Of a stretch of 61,431 bases of DNA, positions 60,520 to 61,431 are shown piece after piece. The notes below the pieces were generated by a model. That model was given only the letters and a program-made list of their open reading frames with translations. It did no database searches and was not told the origin of the DNA. Positions within the stretch are counted from its first letter, which is position 1. Every line of letters starts with the position of its first letter. Position numbers and translations under genes: made by a program. Location of the stretch: positions 1-61,431 of the forward strand of contig SCSX01000055.1 in assembly GCA_004297825.1 (NCBI GenBank). The letters run 5' to 3'. Source of the stretch: Spirochaetota bacterium (GTDB lineage: Bacteria; Spirochaetota; UBA4802; UBA5368).

Positions 60520-61431
60520 ATGAGCAACGAAAATCTGGAATCAAAGAGGTGGTGGATCGCCGCCGCCGCGGTGATCATCCAGCTTTGCCTGGGCACCGTC
60601 TACGCATGGTCGGTTTTCAAGAAGCCTCTCATGACCACCCATGGCTGGGGGGAAACCGCCACCCAGCTGACGTTCATCCTGCTGATGGGCATTATCGGGT
60701 GCGCTGCCGCGTTCGGCGGCACGCTGGTCGATAAAAAAGGCCCCCGTTTCGTCGCGACGATTGGCGGTCTGCTTTTCGGCACGGGCACCCTCATCGCGGG
60801 ACTGGGAGACCAGATGGGCAACATCTATGTGCTCTATCTTGGTTTCGGCGTCGTGGCGGCGCTGGGCAACGGCTTCGGCTATGTGACCCCGATCGCGACC
60901 CTGATCCGCTGGTTTCCCGATAAACGCGGCCTCGTGACCGGCCTTGCCGTCATGGGCTTCGGAGCGGGAGCGTTCTTCATGGGCCAGATAGCCCCGGCCA
61001 TGATCAACAGCTTCAAGGTGGTTCAGACCATCGATGGAGTCGAGAAGATCACGAGCTCCGGCGTGGCGACCACGTTCTATATTTGGGGCGTGATTTTCCT
61101 GGTGCTGGTGTCCGCCGCCGCACAGATGTTCAAGAATCCCCCGCAGGGATGGCTCCCCGCAGGCTTTACCCCGTCGGCTTCGACGGTATCCGCGGCGGAT
61201 TCGTTCAAGTTTGGCGAAGCCGTGAAGCGGCCCCAGTGGTGGATGCTCTGGGCGATGCTGTGCCTCAACGTATCCGCGGGACTCGGGCTTATTTCCCAGC
61301 TTTCGCCCATCGCGCAGGACCTTTACAAACCCCTGGTGGATGCCTCGATCACCGGCAACGATCTCGTGAAGACGCTGGCGCTCGCCGGCGGCAGCGTGGT
61401 CGCCATCTCGGCCATTTTCAACGGATTGGGA
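60520..61431 (+). CDS. OFA-family major facilitator transporter, C-terminus cut by window edge
   Basis: The ATG at 60520 follows GGAGG. The frame is open to the window end (304 codons) and covers about eight transmembrane helices. The opening RWWIAAAAVIIQLCLGTVYAWSVFKKPL and GNGFGYVTPIATLIRWFPDKRGLVTGLAVMGFGAG are typical of the oxalate/formate antiporter (OFA) family. Given its place directly behind the formate dehydrogenase genes, formate or a related monocarboxylate is the likely substrate; this is inferred from context. Confidence 0.88.
   Translation, partial: MSNENLESKRWWIAAAAVIIQLCLGTVYAWSVFKKPLMTTHGWGETATQLTFILLMGIIGCAAAFGGTLVDKKGPRFVATIGGLLFGTGTLIAGLGDQMGNIYVLYLGFGVVAALGNGFGYVTPIATLIRWFPDKRGLVTGLAVMGFGAGAFFMGQIAPAMINSFKVVQTIDGVEKITSSGVATTFYIWGVIFLVLVSAAAQMFKNPPQGWLPAGFTPSASTVSAADSFKFGEAVKRPQWWMLWAMLCLNVSAGLGLISQLSPIAQDLYKPLVDASITGNDLVKTLALAGGSVVAISAIFNGLG

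Noticed and set aside
1-61431. CRISPR arrays, tRNA or rRNA genes, insertion sequences
   Set aside because: I saw no spaced direct repeats, no cloverleaf-type sequences and no transposase; the palindromes found have no associated transposase in this window.

Overview
The window is about 61 kb of GC-rich, densely packed bacterial chromosome. I can support about 57 protein-coding genes, no tRNA or rRNA genes, no CRISPR array and no insertion sequence. The best guess for the source is a free-living, GC-rich spirochaete (Spirochaetota, perhaps near the Leptospira side). Reasons are the order ribH-nusB-TPR membrane protein, an EF-G gene standing alone outside a ribosomal operon, an ADP/ATP-translocase-like transporter fused to a cyclic-nucleotide-binding domain, a large chemotaxis operon with STAS and degenerate receiver proteins, and many signal-peptide or outer-membrane proteins of unknown function. 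This placement is an inference; no rRNA is present to test it.

Layout. 0.5-3.5 kb: ferrous iron uptake (DtxR repressor fused to a FeoA domain, then FeoB). 3.5-10.7 kb: a methyltransferase, a two-domain Nudix protein, EF-G, a GAF-GGDEF diguanylate cyclase and envelope proteins. 10.7-13.6 kb: a three-gene operon next to a MarR regulator, with one palindromic operator sequence present in front of both transcription units. 13.6-24.5 kb: a lipoprotein, a degenerate HATPase protein, an acyl-CoA dehydrogenase, a GT-C-type membrane protein with a LolD/FtsX-type ABC exporter, an EAL-HDOD protein and outer-membrane proteins. 24.6-35.5 kb: an eleven-gene chemotaxis operon, all on the minus strand: degenerate receiver, CheY, STAS, poly-HAMP receptor, CheA, CheW, CheR, CheD, CheB, a soluble receptor-like protein, and a second CheW. 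35.7-37.8 kb: a two-component pair.

38-41.5 kb: a BtuFCD/FecBCD-type importer and a LysE-like permease. 41.7-50.7 kb: small proteins, a second acyl-CoA dehydrogenase, a chalcone-isomerase-fold protein, an enoyl-CoA isomerase-like protein and the transporter-cNMP fusion. This stretch also holds three long, perfect DNA palindromes. 50.8-55.3 kb: an outer-membrane protein, then ribH, nusB and a 685-residue TPR protein. 55.9 kb to the end: a formate dehydrogenase operon. Its catalytic subunit is read through an in-frame UGA (selenocysteine at residue 353, with a SECIS-like hairpin). It is followed by a NuoE-NuoF fusion subunit and the start of an OFA-family (oxalate/formate) transporter that runs off the window.

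The items I would look at first are the selenocysteine formate dehydrogenase, the soluble receptor-like protein in the chemotaxis operon (it carries a CheZ-like D-x3-Q motif and the operon has no other phosphatase), the MarR operator set, the perfect palindromes, and the short sequence blocks shared between promoters.
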